A stretch of 46,649 bases of DNA, taken from JAKIVR01 sp035933635. GTDB lineage: Archaea; Thermoplasmatota; Thermoplasmata; Lutacidiplasmatales; UBA184. The notes below the pieces were generated by a model. That model was given only the letters and a program-made list of their open reading frames with translations, made no database searches and had not been told where the DNA came from. A program made the translations under genes and the position numbers. The DNA lies in assembly GCA_035933635.1 (NCBI GenBank), contig DASYYY010000048.1:1-46649 (forward strand), given 5' to 3'. This document shows, in pieces, positions 18,107-26,610 of the stretch (the first letter of the stretch is position 1; every line of letters starts with the position of its first letter).

Positions 18107-18536
18107 GGAAAGAGGAGCCGTTGGAAGGGGCGGAGCCGTTGCCGGCGGCGACGTACGGGCGCCACATCGGCTCGGGGCTGTACAGGCTCTGGAGCAGCTC
18201 GAGGACCGCGTCGCCGGTGCCCTCGGGGCGCCTGCCACCGTACCGGACGGGCGCGTACAGCCGGTAGAGCTCGTCGAAGAACGCGACCAGCGGCCGCATC
18301 TCCTCCGAGAACCCCTGCGCGACGAGGTCCTCGTGGGAGAAGCCCTCGGGAAACTCGATCCCGTAGGCTCGTCCGAGGTCCGCCACCACCTGGGGGTAGG
18401 CGTACAGCAGGGCTCCGGCGACGTCGTTGCGCACGAGGTAGCGCTTCGCCTCGGTCAGGGGCGGAACCTCGACCGGCCGGATCCGTTCCAGGACGATGGG
18501 GTCGGTCGACGGGGACGCGGCGAACGGCCACTTCAT
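18066..18536 (-). CDS. DUF4129-like protein of the MoxR operon
   Basis: 156 residues. The central part (about residues 25-115) has the DUF4129 pattern: an alanine-tyrosine helix (DVAGALLYAYPQVVADLGRA), then YGIEFPEGFSHEDLV, where the glycine and E/D positions of the family occur, then LVAFFDELYRLYAPVRYG. In bacteria this domain is the cytoplasmic tail of transglutaminase-like proteins encoded with MoxR and DUF58. Here it is a separate soluble protein. The ATG at 18536 overlaps the stop of the upstream kelch protein as ATGA. The last 30 residues are low complexity. Confidence 0.65.
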   Translation of the reverse strand: MKWPFAASPSTDPIVLERIRPVEVPPLTEAKRYLVRNDVAGALLYAYPQVVADLGRAYGIEFPEGFSHEDLVAQGFSEEMRPLVAFFDELYRLYAPVRYGGRRPEGTGDAVLELLQSLYSPEPMWRPYVAAGNGSAPSNGSSFHDDATVTVPPAEG

Positions 18537-21058
18537 CGGGTCGATCCTGTCGCGGTGGGCGAGGGGCGGCGCGGGGTCGAGCGCGCGACGGTGCGGGGTC
18601 GCAGCACGAGGAGAACGTAGGCGATGCCCGTGGCGAGGAGGGCGAGGGGCGCGCCGTAGAGGATGGCGGTCACCGCGCCTCCGCCGCCGAGGAAACCGAA
18701 GGGCGTCGTGGCGTTCTTGACCGGAGCCGGACATCCGGGCAGCCCCGGGCACAGTCGCACCGGTTGCAGGTGGACGTCGTACGGGGAGACGACGGCGTAG
18801 TAGTCGAGCTGGACCCAGGATTGGTTGGTGCTGTAGGCCGAGGCGCTCCCGGTGACCTCGTACAGGCCGGCGGGACGAACGTCGGAGAAGTTCGCCCAAC
18901 CCGAGGTCGAGGTGTCCATCGTGCCGAATCCGGCGACGGTGACCTGCCCTCCGGCGATCCCGAAATCGGTCAGCGCGTCGAGGAGGTGGACATTGAGCCG
19001 CGCGCCCACCTTCGGTGTGAGCAGCATGTCGATCACCGACGTCGCGACCCAGGGGTGGTAGAACGACGTGGTGTTCGGCAGGTAGCCGGGCACGTTGGCC
19101 ACGATCGAGTAGTTGCCGGCCAGGGCGGCGCTCTGGTTGAACCATCCCGCGGGATCGGTCGCGAACGTGATCGGTGGCGGGCCGGCCGGATCGAGGAAGC
19201 TGAGCTGGAGCGACCCGCCGGGCGCGGGAGCGCCGGTGCGGGCGTCGACGACCCGGAGGTCGAGCGGGCCGGAGTCGAGCAACGTCACGTTCGCCCAGAA
19301 CGGTCCGAAGTACGGCACGTGGACCGTGTCGGAGGCCCGGGAGTACCCCCCGAGCGTCCCGAAGACGGTCAGCGAGCCCCCGACCACGTCGACCTGGGTC
19401 AGGTTCAGGAAGCCCGCGGGATTCGTCCGCCCGAGGACGAGGCTCGTGCCCTGGTCGACCGTGACGCCACCGAGCGGGTAGCGCTCGCCGCTCGCGTTGA
19501 GCCCGTAGGTCCGAACATTGAGCGAGGGGAGAGGGCCGAGCGGGAGCCGGATGTTGTTGGTGGTGTTCGGGAGGAAGAGGCTCTTGACCTCGTTCGTGCG
19601 GTAGCCGAAGGACATCCCCGTCACGTTGAGCTTGTCCGGCGCGGGGATGGTGAGATTGAGGTAGCCGGCCGCGTTCGTCGTGGCGGTCCGGTGGACGCAG
19701 CCCCCGTCGACGTTCACCGACGCGTTGGGGATGCCCTCACCGGTAAGATTGTTGTAGACGAACACCGACAGCGCGGTGTGCAGCTGGGAGCACGGGGGCG
19801 GCGGCTTCCCGCCGCCGCTGATGAGGTCGGGGAAGCAGTTGGGCTGGGGTACGGCGACCGGCTCGAGGACCGAGGCGTTCCCCGGCGCCTCCTGGAGCAC
19901 GGTGTTGCCGCCCACCACGATCAAGCCCACGCAGCCGGGGAAGTCCGCCCAGGCGCTCGGCGCGTCGTAGCGGGGACCCGGTCCGCCGCTCACACCGAGC
20001 CCGGCCCAGGTCGAAGAGTTCGGGGAGAAGAAGTAGCCGTCGCCGAGCGCGGTGGGATTCGTGCCGGTACCGCTCGACCCGCCGAAGAGGATCCCGACCT
20101 GGTCGGCGCCGTCCCAGGCGAACGTCGAACCGGCCCGTGCGCTCAAAACTCCGTTCGTCGCGACCGGGACCCAGTCGGCGGGCCGTCCGGCGAAGCTCCA
20201 CAGCGTGTTCGAGCAGCTCAGGCCACACCCGCCGAAGAGCTCGTAGCGATCGGTCGAGTTCTCCCAGATCATCGCCGCACCCGAGGCCGGTGCCGGCGCG
20301 TTCGCCGGGTGGAGCTGGGTCCACCGGAACGTGGTCAGGTTGATCGACCAGGTGTCGTTCCAGAGCACGACGGCGCTCGAGCCGTTGACCCGATAGGCCG
20401 GGTCCCAGCCGCCCTCGAGGAGGCCCGTACCGGCCGAGGAGTTGACCGCGAACGCCGCGCTCTCGCGGGGCGGCGGGGCCACCGCGCGGGTGACGTTGCG
20501 CCAGGTCTCGTTGCCGAAGTAGTAGACCCAGGTCTCGTTCGAGGCACGCTGGGTCCGGAGGTCGGTCAGTCCACCGAACAGCACGGCGAAGTCGCGGCCC
20601 GGGACATCGGCGAACGAGGCGTTCGTCCGGGCCGTCGGGCTCGGGTCGAGGTAGTCGACGAAGAGGTCCCCGGAGGAATAGTTGTAGATTATCGTCTGGT
20701 TGCTGAGGCCGCCGCTGCCTTCGCCCCCGAAGACCGTGACGTTGCGCAGGTGATCGTCGACCACCATGCGGGCGCCCTCACCCAGGAAGTGAGTGGTGTC
20801 GTCGCCCGGTCCGTAGACGATGATCGCAGTTCCCCACTCCATGTTGGGGAAGCCCTGCATGCCCAGGACCTCGGCGGACGGAGCGCTCGTCCGCCCGGAG
20901 ATCGCTCCGAGGTGGTTCGGGACGGCGGGTCCGGGTTGCGGGCGAGCGGGCGCGTGCGCGCCCAGCGCGGTGGGGAAACCGACGCACATCAGGGCCACGA
21001 GCGCGAACGGGACGGCCCAGCCCCGGGCACGATGGCGGGGCCCGGCGGCTACGAACAT
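18533..21058 (-). CDS. Large exported kelch-repeat protein with beta-sandwich domains and C-terminal anchor
   Basis: 841 residues and the first gene of the MoxR operon. The start at 21058 follows a TATA-like box by 28 bases and begins a signal peptide (VPFALVALMCVGFPTALGAHA). Residues about 50-430 are kelch blades with repeated DTW/ETW and FGG motifs (LFGGLTDLRTQRASNETW, LFGGCGLSCSNTLWSF). The next 370 residues look like carboxypeptidase-regulatory or PEGA-type beta sandwiches (GEGIPNASVNVDGG, TTNAAGYLNLTIP, TNPAGFLNLTQ, ATDPAGWFNQSA). A single helix near the end (ILYGAPLALLATGIAYVLLV) anchors it, with an arginine-rich tail inside. Many NxS/T sites fit archaeal surface glycosylation. Ligand unknown. 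Confidence 0.85.
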   Translation of the reverse strand: MFVAAGPRHRARGWAVPFALVALMCVGFPTALGAHAPARPQPGPAVPNHLGAISGRTSAPSAEVLGMQGFPNMEWGTAIIVYGPGDDTTHFLGEGARMVVDDHLRNVTVFGGEGSGGLSNQTIIYNYSSGDLFVDYLDPSPTARTNASFADVPGRDFAVLFGGLTDLRTQRASNETWVYYFGNETWRNVTRAVAPPPRESAAFAVNSSAGTGLLEGGWDPAYRVNGSSAVVLWNDTWSINLTTFRWTQLHPANAPAPASGAAMIWENSTDRYELFGGCGLSCSNTLWSFAGRPADWVPVATNGVLSARAGSTFAWDGADQVGILFGGSSGTGTNPTALGDGYFFSPNSSTWAGLGVSGGPGPRYDAPSAWADFPGCVGLIVVGGNTVLQEAPGNASVLEPVAVPQPNCFPDLISGGGKPPPPCSQLHTALSVFVYNNLTGEGIPNASVNVDGGCVHRTATTNAAGYLNLTIPAPDKLNVTGMSFGYRTNEVKSLFLPNTTNNIRLPLGPLPSLNVRTYGLNASGERYPLGGVTVDQGTSLVLGRTNPAGFLNLTQVDVVGGSLTVFGTLGGYSRASDTVHVPYFGPFWANVTLLDSGPLDLRVVDARTGAPAPGGSLQLSFLDPAGPPPITFATDPAGWFNQSAALAGNYSIVANVPGYLPNTTSFYHPWVATSVIDMLLTPKVGARLNVHLLDALTDFGIAGGQVTVAGFGTMDTSTSGWANFSDVRPAGLYEVTGSASAYSTNQSWVQLDYYAVVSPYDVHLQPVRLCPGLPGCPAPVKNATTPFGFLGGGGAVTAILYGAPLALLATGIAYVLLVLRPRTVARSTPRRPSPTATGSTR

Positions 21059-21081
21059 TTTCCTGTGGACACCCCCGCGGC

Positions 21082-21089
21082 GGATAATG
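21082..21089 (-). promoter_or_regulatory. TATA-like box of the kelch-MoxR operon
   Basis: CATTATCC on the minus strand lies about 28 bases upstream of the ATG at 21058, indicating a leaderless start for the whole six-gene operon. Confidence 0.5.
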
Positions 21090-21246
21090 CTGAGCGGCCA
21101 CGAAGCACGCCGAAATCGCACCTTCCCGACGGGCCGGGCACCGCTTCCGGCCCCGAGGGCGACGCGCGCCGCTTCGCCCCGGCGGGCCAACCATGTCGGC
21201 CGGGGCGCGACCGTCGGCTGTTATGGGCCAGTACCCATGACCGCGC

Positions 21247-21252
21247 GGAGGT
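21247..21252 (+). promoter_or_regulatory. Shine-Dalgarno site before DUF2461
   Basis: GGAGGT six bases before the ATG at 21259, one of few strong ribosome sites in a window where most genes look leaderless. A GTTATGGG about 35 bases upstream of the ATG could be the TATA element. Confidence 0.5.
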
Positions 21253-21258
21253 CGGTCG

Positions 21259-21939
21259 ATGGCCCCCTTCAGTCCCGAGCTGCAGAAGTTTCTGAAAGAT
21301 CTCAAGGCGCACAACAACAAGGAGTGGTTCGAGCGCAATCGGGGCCGCTACGAGGAGTTCTACCGCGATGCGTTCTCCGAATTCATCTCGGGGTACGCGC
21401 CCTACCTCGCTCGAATCAGCTCGAACTTCGTCGCGGACCCGCGGCCGATCGGCGGTTCGGTGATGCGGATCTACCGGGACATCCGTTTCTCGCCGGACAA
21501 GACCCCCTACAAGACCTACACCGTCGTCCATTTCGGTCATGCGAAGGCCGGCGAGGGCGCCGCGCCGGGATTCTACCTCTACGTCGCGCCCGACGAGGTC
21601 GAGGCGGGCGCCGGAATCTGGCACCCTGAGCCCGCGGCGGCACGGAAGGTCCGCGAGGCGATCGGCCGGCGGTCGGAGTCCTGGACGAAGATCACCCGCA
21701 CGAAGGCGTTCGCCGATCGGTTCGAGCTGAGCGGAGAATCCCTCAAGCGGCCGCCCCCGGGGATCGACCCGGACCACCCGCTCATCGAGGACCTGAAGCG
21801 CAAGAGCTGGATCGCGAGCACTCCCGTGAGCGCTCGGTCGTTCACCTCGTCGAAGTTCCTCCGAGAGTACGATACGATCTGCCGGAGCGTGTCGCCCTTC
21901 GTCCAGTTCCTGAGCGAGGCGGTCGGCCTACCGTTCTGA
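21259..21939 (+). CDS. DUF2461 family protein
   Basis: 226-residue protein of the DUF2461 (TIGR02453) family, widespread in bacteria and present in some archaea, function unknown. The hallmarks are FLKDLKAHNNKEWFERNR at residues 11-28, the RIYRDIRFSPDKTPYKTY core near residue 70, and GFYLYVAPDEVEAGAGIW. The lengths of all segments match the family. It is a single-gene unit with its own ribosome site, and it converges on the formate dehydrogenase gene. No catalytic motif is known for the family. Confidence 0.9.
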   Translation: MAPFSPELQKFLKDLKAHNNKEWFERNRGRYEEFYRDAFSEFISGYAPYLARISSNFVADPRPIGGSVMRIYRDIRFSPDKTPYKTYTVVHFGHAKAGEGAAPGFYLYVAPDEVEAGAGIWHPEPAAARKVREAIGRRSESWTKITRTKAFADRFELSGESLKRPPPGIDPDHPLIEDLKRKSWIASTPVSARSFTSSKFLREYDTICRSVSPFVQFLSEAVGLPF

Positions 21940-21965
21940 CCCGCCCCGCCGGTCGAGGTCGCCTC

Positions 21966-23021
21966 TCATGTGGAGAACGCGTAGCTGTAGCTCGGGCTGA
22001 CGACCTTGCCGCCGTCGACGATCAGGTAGTCGCGCTCGAGAGGCTTGCCGGCCAAAAAGCGCGTCAGGCAGTCCCGGGTGCCGTCGGCGTACCGCTGCTG
22101 GGCCTCCAGGGTGGTGCCGGAGACGTGGACCGTCATCGCCTGGTTCGGCATCGTACGCCACGGGTGGTCCGGTGGCGCCGGCTGCGGGTACCAGACGTCC
22201 CCGGCGTAGCCGGCGAGCTGGCCCTTCTTCAGCGCTTCGACCAGCGCGTCGGTGTCGACGATGCGCGCCCGGGCGGTGTTGACGAGCCAGGCGCCCTTCT
22301 TCATCCGGAAGAGGCGGTCGCGGTCGAAGAGCCGGTCGGTCTCCGGTGTGAGCGGGCAGTGGATCGTGATGACGTCGCTGCGGGCGACGAGGTCGTCGAG
22401 CGGTGCGTAGTGGATCCCGAGCGCGTGTTCCTCCACCGTGGTGAGCCTGCGGAAGTCGTAGTACAGGACCGAGACGTCGAACCCCTGGAGGCGGATCGCG
22501 GTGCGCTGGCCGATCCGGCCGGCGCCGACGATGCCGACGGTCTTGCCCTCGAGGTCGTGCGAGCGAGCGGCCGCCGCGGCGATGTCCCACTCGCCCTTGG
22601 CGACCTGCTCGTGGGCGGGCAGGTAGTTGCGCACGAGCGCGAGGATCTGCATGACGGCGTGCTCGGCGACGCTGACGACGTTCGAGCCGGTGATCTCGGC
22701 GACGGTGATCTTCTTCGCGGCGGCGGCGGCGAGGTCGACGTGGTCCGACCCGACCCCGGCCGTGATGATCAGCTTCAGTTTCGGTGACTTCGCGATCCGT
22801 TCCTTCGTCACGTAGGCCGGCCAGAACGGGGTGGTGACGAGAACGTCGGTCGTGGGCAGCTCCCGGTCGAGCGACGCCTCCTTGTCGGTCAGCGAGACGA
22901 GCGTGTGGCCGCCCTTCTTCAGGAACGGGCCGAGGCCGAGCGCGTTCTCGGCGCTGCCGAGGATGGCCGGATTCTTCTTCGCGACCTCGCCACCGGGGTA
23001 GAGGACCGTGACCACCTTCAT
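21966..23021 (-). CDS. fdh: NAD-dependent formate dehydrogenase
   Basis: Cytoplasmic 351-residue member of the D-isomer-specific 2-hydroxyacid dehydrogenase fold, predicted to oxidise formate to CO2 with NAD+. Family-specific residues are present: PFWPAYVTKERI (66-77), N114 in TGSNVVSVAEH, the Rossmann GAGRIG (166-171), D189 after LYY favouring NAD, R251 in NTARAR, and the catalytic pair Q280 and H299 in YPQPAPPDHPWR and TVHVSGTT. The last two segments distinguish formate dehydrogenases from phosphoglycerate dehydrogenases. I used the ATG at 23021; the frame continues upstream but without conservation. It is shorter at the N-terminus than bacterial enzymes. This metal-free enzyme is unusual in archaea. 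Confidence 0.92.
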   Translation of the reverse strand: MKVVTVLYPGGEVAKKNPAILGSAENALGLGPFLKKGGHTLVSLTDKEASLDRELPTTDVLVTTPFWPAYVTKERIAKSPKLKLIITAGVGSDHVDLAAAAAKKITVAEITGSNVVSVAEHAVMQILALVRNYLPAHEQVAKGEWDIAAAAARSHDLEGKTVGIVGAGRIGQRTAIRLQGFDVSVLYYDFRRLTTVEEHALGIHYAPLDDLVARSDVITIHCPLTPETDRLFDRDRLFRMKKGAWLVNTARARIVDTDALVEALKKGQLAGYAGDVWYPQPAPPDHPWRTMPNQAMTVHVSGTTLEAQQRYADGTRDCLTRFLAGKPLERDYLIVDGGKVVSPSYSYAFST

Positions 23022-23070
23022 CGTCGGTACTGCTGCCCGAATCCGGGCGACGGCGGACCCGGGCGGGGGG

Positions 23071-23077
23071 ATATACA
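23071..23077 (-). promoter_or_regulatory. TATA box of the formate dehydrogenase gene
   Basis: TGTATAT on the minus strand, set in G+C-rich DNA. Transcription would start near 23047, leaving a leader of about 26 bases, which differs from the leaderless genes nearby. Confidence 0.5.
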
Positions 23078-23269
23078 AGTGCCGACGCGGACCGCCTCCC
23101 ATCCCCCGCGTTCCCGTGCCCGACCGACGTCGCGCCCGGTCGACCGCGACGCCGCTCGAGTGGAAGGGCGACCGGGGCCCGCCTGAGTCCCGCCGGAGGG
23201 CCGGCCGGACCAAATCTTCCCTCGCGGACTGACCTCGGGAACCCCACTCGAGCTCCGGTGCAAGACGAC

Positions 23270-23276
23270 GTTATCC
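23270..23276 (+). promoter_or_regulatory. TATA-like box of the EamA gene
   Basis: GTTATCC is centred about 25 bases upstream of the GTG at 23298, consistent with a leaderless transcript and with the GTG start. Confidence 0.45.
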
Positions 23277-23297
23277 GAACCGACCCGCTGGCCCGGA

Positions 23298-24224
23298 GTG
23301 CGCGCGGACCGGCTCGACCTCCTGTTCCTGGTCGTGGTCGCCGGGCTCTGGGGCTCCGCGTTCATCGCCATCCGTGCCGGGCTTCTGGCGGGAGCATCCC
23401 CCTTCATTTTCGCCGAGTATCGTTACGCGCTCGCCACCGCCGTCGTCGGCGTCTTCTGTCTCGCCACCCGACAAGAGCGTCCGCCCCTCCGAGCGTGGCT
23501 CTCGTCCTCCCTCCTCGGCGGGTGCTTCATGATGGGCGGTTACGCCGCCCTCCTGTACTGGGGAGAGCAGTACACCGGGGGCGGGCTCGCATCGGTCTTC
23601 GTCTCCTCCGTTCCCCTTTGGACCGCGCTCGTCGCGTTCCGTCTCCTGCCCTCCGAACGGCTCGGCCGCTGGGGCTGGAGCGCGGTCGGACTGGGGTTCG
23701 TCGGCGTCCTGGTGATCTTTCTACCCGAGGTGCTCGCGCCGGGGGGCGGCAGCATCGACGGGGCGATCGGCGCCCTGGCGGCGGCCGCGCTCGCCGCGGT
23801 CGGTTCCGTCCTCCTCCGACGGACCGGCGTGAACCCCTCCGGCGCGTGGAATCTTACCGGCGAGCTCGGGGTGGCGACCCTCTTCCTCCTCCCGATCGCC
23901 CTGCTCGTCCCGGGTGGCCTCGCCTTCCCGGTGACGGCCGTCACGATCGGGACCACCATCTACCTCGCGGTCGGGGCCTCGGTCCTCGGGTACGGGTTGT
24001 ACTTCGTGCTGCTCCAGCGCGCCGGACCGCAGCGATCCAACATGGTGACCTACCTCAATCCTGTGGTCGGAGTATCGATCGGATTCCTCGCGCTGGGCGA
24101 GGGGGTCACCGTGCTGGAGATCTTGGGATTCGGCCTGATCCTCCTCTCCATCTACCTGCTGAGAAGCGAGCGCCGCCCGGCCGGGCCCCCGGTCGCCGCC
24201 CGGGGGACCGTCCGACCGAAGTAG
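23298..24224 (+). CDS. EamA/DMT-superfamily transporter
   Basis: 308-residue polytopic protein with about ten hydrophobic helices in two EamA repeats. The first repeat starts LVVVAGLWGSAFIAIR, the canonical DMT opening with WGS. The end of the second repeat is YLNPVVGVSIGFLALGEGVT, with the conserved proline and glutamate. Drug/metabolite exporters of this group move amino acids, nucleotide precursors or other small solutes; the substrate is not evident. A GTG start at 23298 places the N-terminus seven residues before the first helix and 25 bases after a TATA-like sequence. Confidence 0.88.
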   Translation: MRADRLDLLFLVVVAGLWGSAFIAIRAGLLAGASPFIFAEYRYALATAVVGVFCLATRQERPPLRAWLSSSLLGGCFMMGGYAALLYWGEQYTGGGLASVFVSSVPLWTALVAFRLLPSERLGRWGWSAVGLGFVGVLVIFLPEVLAPGGGSIDGAIGALAAAALAAVGSVLLRRTGVNPSGAWNLTGELGVATLFLLPIALLVPGGLAFPVTAVTIGTTIYLAVGASVLGYGLYFVLLQRAGPQRSNMVTYLNPVVGVSIGFLALGEGVTVLEILGFGLILLSIYLLRSERRPAGPPVAARGTVRPK

Positions 24225-24274
24225 TACGACGCGCCGCGGTCCCCCCGGAACAAAGGTTCTTGTCGAGCCCCCGA

Positions 24275-26476
24275 GTGGCATCGAAGGTGTCGCGCCCGGG
24301 CGCCCGCCGCATCCCGATGTACCTGGCTCTGGCGGCCGCCGTGGCGGCTCTCGTCGTCGCCGCCCTGCCGATGGATCCGAGTGCGGCGCCCGCCATGCGA
24401 ACGGACCCACCCTCCTCCCACGTGGTGGAGCCAGGGCTGCCGAGCGCGACCACCGCCCACCCGGTCATCGGAACAAACTCCGGACCGAACGTGGGGCGGC
24501 CACAGGCCGAGCTCCTGGAACGGTCCCATCCATCCCAAAGCCTCCCCGTGCGAGGTTCGACGGGCTTGATCGATCCGCTCACGGGCTATGCTCACGAACC
24601 CGCGCCGATGGGCATCGCCGATTTCGGAGTGACGGGCACCGGAACGGGCGCGACGGCGTACGAGTACTCCACCCCGGCGCTCGTGGGCACCGCCCGGGTC
24701 GGCTCGATGAGCATGACCTTGAGCGGGAGCACCTCGTCGACCACGATCGCCTTCGAGCTCAACGCGGTCGTCGTGCTCCATCGGGGCGCGGCGAACTATA
24801 CCTACTGGATCCAGAACGGCTTGCACGTCACTTCGGCGACGCGCTACTTCACGATCGGCGGGGCGTACGTCTGGAACTTCTCCGCTCCCGGGGCCCAGTT
24901 CGCGAGCGGCGAGCTGCGCGGGAACAAGAGCTCCCAGCTTTCCGGGGGCCTGTACGTCTTTCTCCCGGGATGTGGTGTCTTTGCCGGTCAGTGCAGCGTC
25001 CTGACCTGGCCGGGGACGCTGATGGGCCGGGTGGCGACGACCTCCGTCAACGGGACCCCCGAGGTCCTCTACCAGTACGATCTCGGCAAGGGCTGGGTGA
25101 CCTACGACACCGTCGTGTTCGTCCGGATGACCGGTGCGACCGTGGAAGGGTTCGTGGTCGACGGGCACCAGCCCACGCCGATCAACTCCCGCGTGTTCTA
25201 CGACGCCGAATGGGTCTGGGTCGCGGCCGGCGGAGGCTCCTCGGGCGTCGACCAGGGCTCGAACCTGACGATGTCCCTCGATCTCTGGAACGGGCACAAC
25301 TACCAGGCGGTGCCGGGGGCGTGGGACTTCGGCGGGAACACGGGGGAGACCTCATCGAACGTCAGCGTGACCCTCGATCCCCCGAGCGACGGGACGGCTC
25401 TCGGGGCCCGCCTGGCGAGCGGATCCGGCAGCCTGGGGCCCCTCTATTCGCCGGAAAACGTCGGCTTCCTCAACGTCAGCTCCCCTGTCGCGAACGGCAC
25501 CTTGCTCGTCGGAGGGATCCCGGAGAACTTCTCGGGAGGGATGGCCAACCTGACCTTGACACCGGGCTTGTACACGGTCTCGCTCGAGGGCTACGCCAAC
25601 GCCACGGAGACGGTCGCGATCGTGGGCGGGTCGACCTACCCGCTCAATCTGAGCGGGGCGGGGCGGACGGAGTTCGTCGAATCCGGCCTCCCCTCCGGTA
25701 CCCTCTGGGGGGTGGAGGTCGGCGTCGCCAACGCCACCACGAACGGCACCGAACTCACGTTCAATCTCCCCAACGGTACCTACTCGGTCGCGTACCGACC
25801 GGTACCCGGATTCTTCTGGAACGCTTCGACGCCCACGAGCATCGACGTGCCGGTGAGCGCGCCGCTGGAGCTCGCCTTCTCGACGTTCACCTATACCGTC
25901 CCGATCTCGGAATCCGGATTGCCGAGCGGCACCGACTGGTGGGTGGTCGTCGGCGGCCAGTTGCACCGTAGTTCGACCCCCGTCGTCGAGGTTCCTGCTC
26001 CCAACGGCTCCACCCCGTTCACCGCCGGGGCGCCGTACGAGTTCGAAGCGCTCGCGCCGGTGGGGTCGATCGTCGTCACGGCCGGTGTGGCGACGCCGGT
26101 CCAGGTCAGCTTCGAGTACCGCCCGACCTACATCGTCGGTACGGTCGATCCGGGCAACGCGAGCGTGACCATCGGCGGGATCGCTCAGATGGTCACGGGG
26201 GGAACGTTCAATGATTCGGTGACCCCCGGCAATTACACGCTCGTCGCCAGCGCGCCGGGGTTCGCGACGAAATCGATCGCGGTGAACGCCAAGGCGGGCA
26301 ACACCACGATCGAACAGGTCACCCTCGCCCCCGAGAAGTCACGGAACCCTGGGACCAATACCTCGGGCATGGCGGGCTTCGGGGTCCTTCCCTGGATCGC
26401 GGTCGGAATCGCGGCCGCGGCGATCGTGGCAGCGGCGGCGCTCTTGCTACGCCGGCGAACCTCTCGATCGAACTAG
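24275..26476 (+). CDS. Thermopsin-like (peptidase A5) exported protease with C-terminal beta repeats and anchor
   Basis: About 733 residues. A signal peptide (MYLALAAAVAALVVAALP) is followed by a thermopsin-like domain: APMGIADFGVTG, YEYSTPALVGTA, FELNAVVVLHRG, NYTYWIQNGLHV and YVWNFSAPG are recognisable family segments. Thermopsins are acid proteases of thermoacidophilic archaea. Residues about 440-690 are beta repeats, including two ESGLPSG units (VESGLPSGTLWGVEV and SESGLPSGTDWWVVV), common on secreted proteins of this lineage, then a PEGA-like unit (ASVTIGG). A last helix (PWIAVGIAAAAIVAAAALLL) and arginines form a membrane anchor. The start is uncertain among GTG 24275, GTG 24287 and TTG 24260. 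Confidence 0.83.
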   Translation: MASKVSRPGARRIPMYLALAAAVAALVVAALPMDPSAAPAMRTDPPSSHVVEPGLPSATTAHPVIGTNSGPNVGRPQAELLERSHPSQSLPVRGSTGLIDPLTGYAHEPAPMGIADFGVTGTGTGATAYEYSTPALVGTARVGSMSMTLSGSTSSTTIAFELNAVVVLHRGAANYTYWIQNGLHVTSATRYFTIGGAYVWNFSAPGAQFASGELRGNKSSQLSGGLYVFLPGCGVFAGQCSVLTWPGTLMGRVATTSVNGTPEVLYQYDLGKGWVTYDTVVFVRMTGATVEGFVVDGHQPTPINSRVFYDAEWVWVAAGGGSSGVDQGSNLTMSLDLWNGHNYQAVPGAWDFGGNTGETSSNVSVTLDPPSDGTALGARLASGSGSLGPLYSPENVGFLNVSSPVANGTLLVGGIPENFSGGMANLTLTPGLYTVSLEGYANATETVAIVGGSTYPLNLSGAGRTEFVESGLPSGTLWGVEVGVANATTNGTELTFNLPNGTYSVAYRPVPGFFWNASTPTSIDVPVSAPLELAFSTFTYTVPISESGLPSGTDWWVVVGGQLHRSSTPVVEVPAPNGSTPFTAGAPYEFEALAPVGSIVVTAGVATPVQVSFEYRPTYIVGTVDPGNASVTIGGIAQMVTGGTFNDSVTPGNYTLVASAPGFATKSIAVNAKAGNTTIEQVTLAPEKSRNPGTNTSGMAGFGVLPWIAVGIAAAAIVAAAALLLRRRTSRSN

Positions 26477-26543
26477 AGTCGCGTATCGGCGCCGACTGCC
26501 AGCGGCGACGGCGGATGCCGCCGGTCCCCCCCCCGTGAGGAGG

Positions 26544-26603
26544 TTTATCATGCGGGAACCGGTGGACCGCGGGCATCCGGGGAGGGGGTTCGACCGCTCG
26601 TAA
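26544..26603 (+). promoter_or_regulatory. Leader of the glycine-rich protein gene: TATA-like box and small upstream frame
   Basis: TTTATC at 26544-26549 could be a TATA box, leaving a leader of about 38 bases. The same segment also reads as GGAGG followed by an ATG at 26550 that opens a 17-codon frame ending in TAA at 26601-26603, seven bases before the ATG at 26611. Both readings are possible; transcript mapping would separate them. Confidence 0.3.
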
Positions 26604-26610
26604 CGACTCC

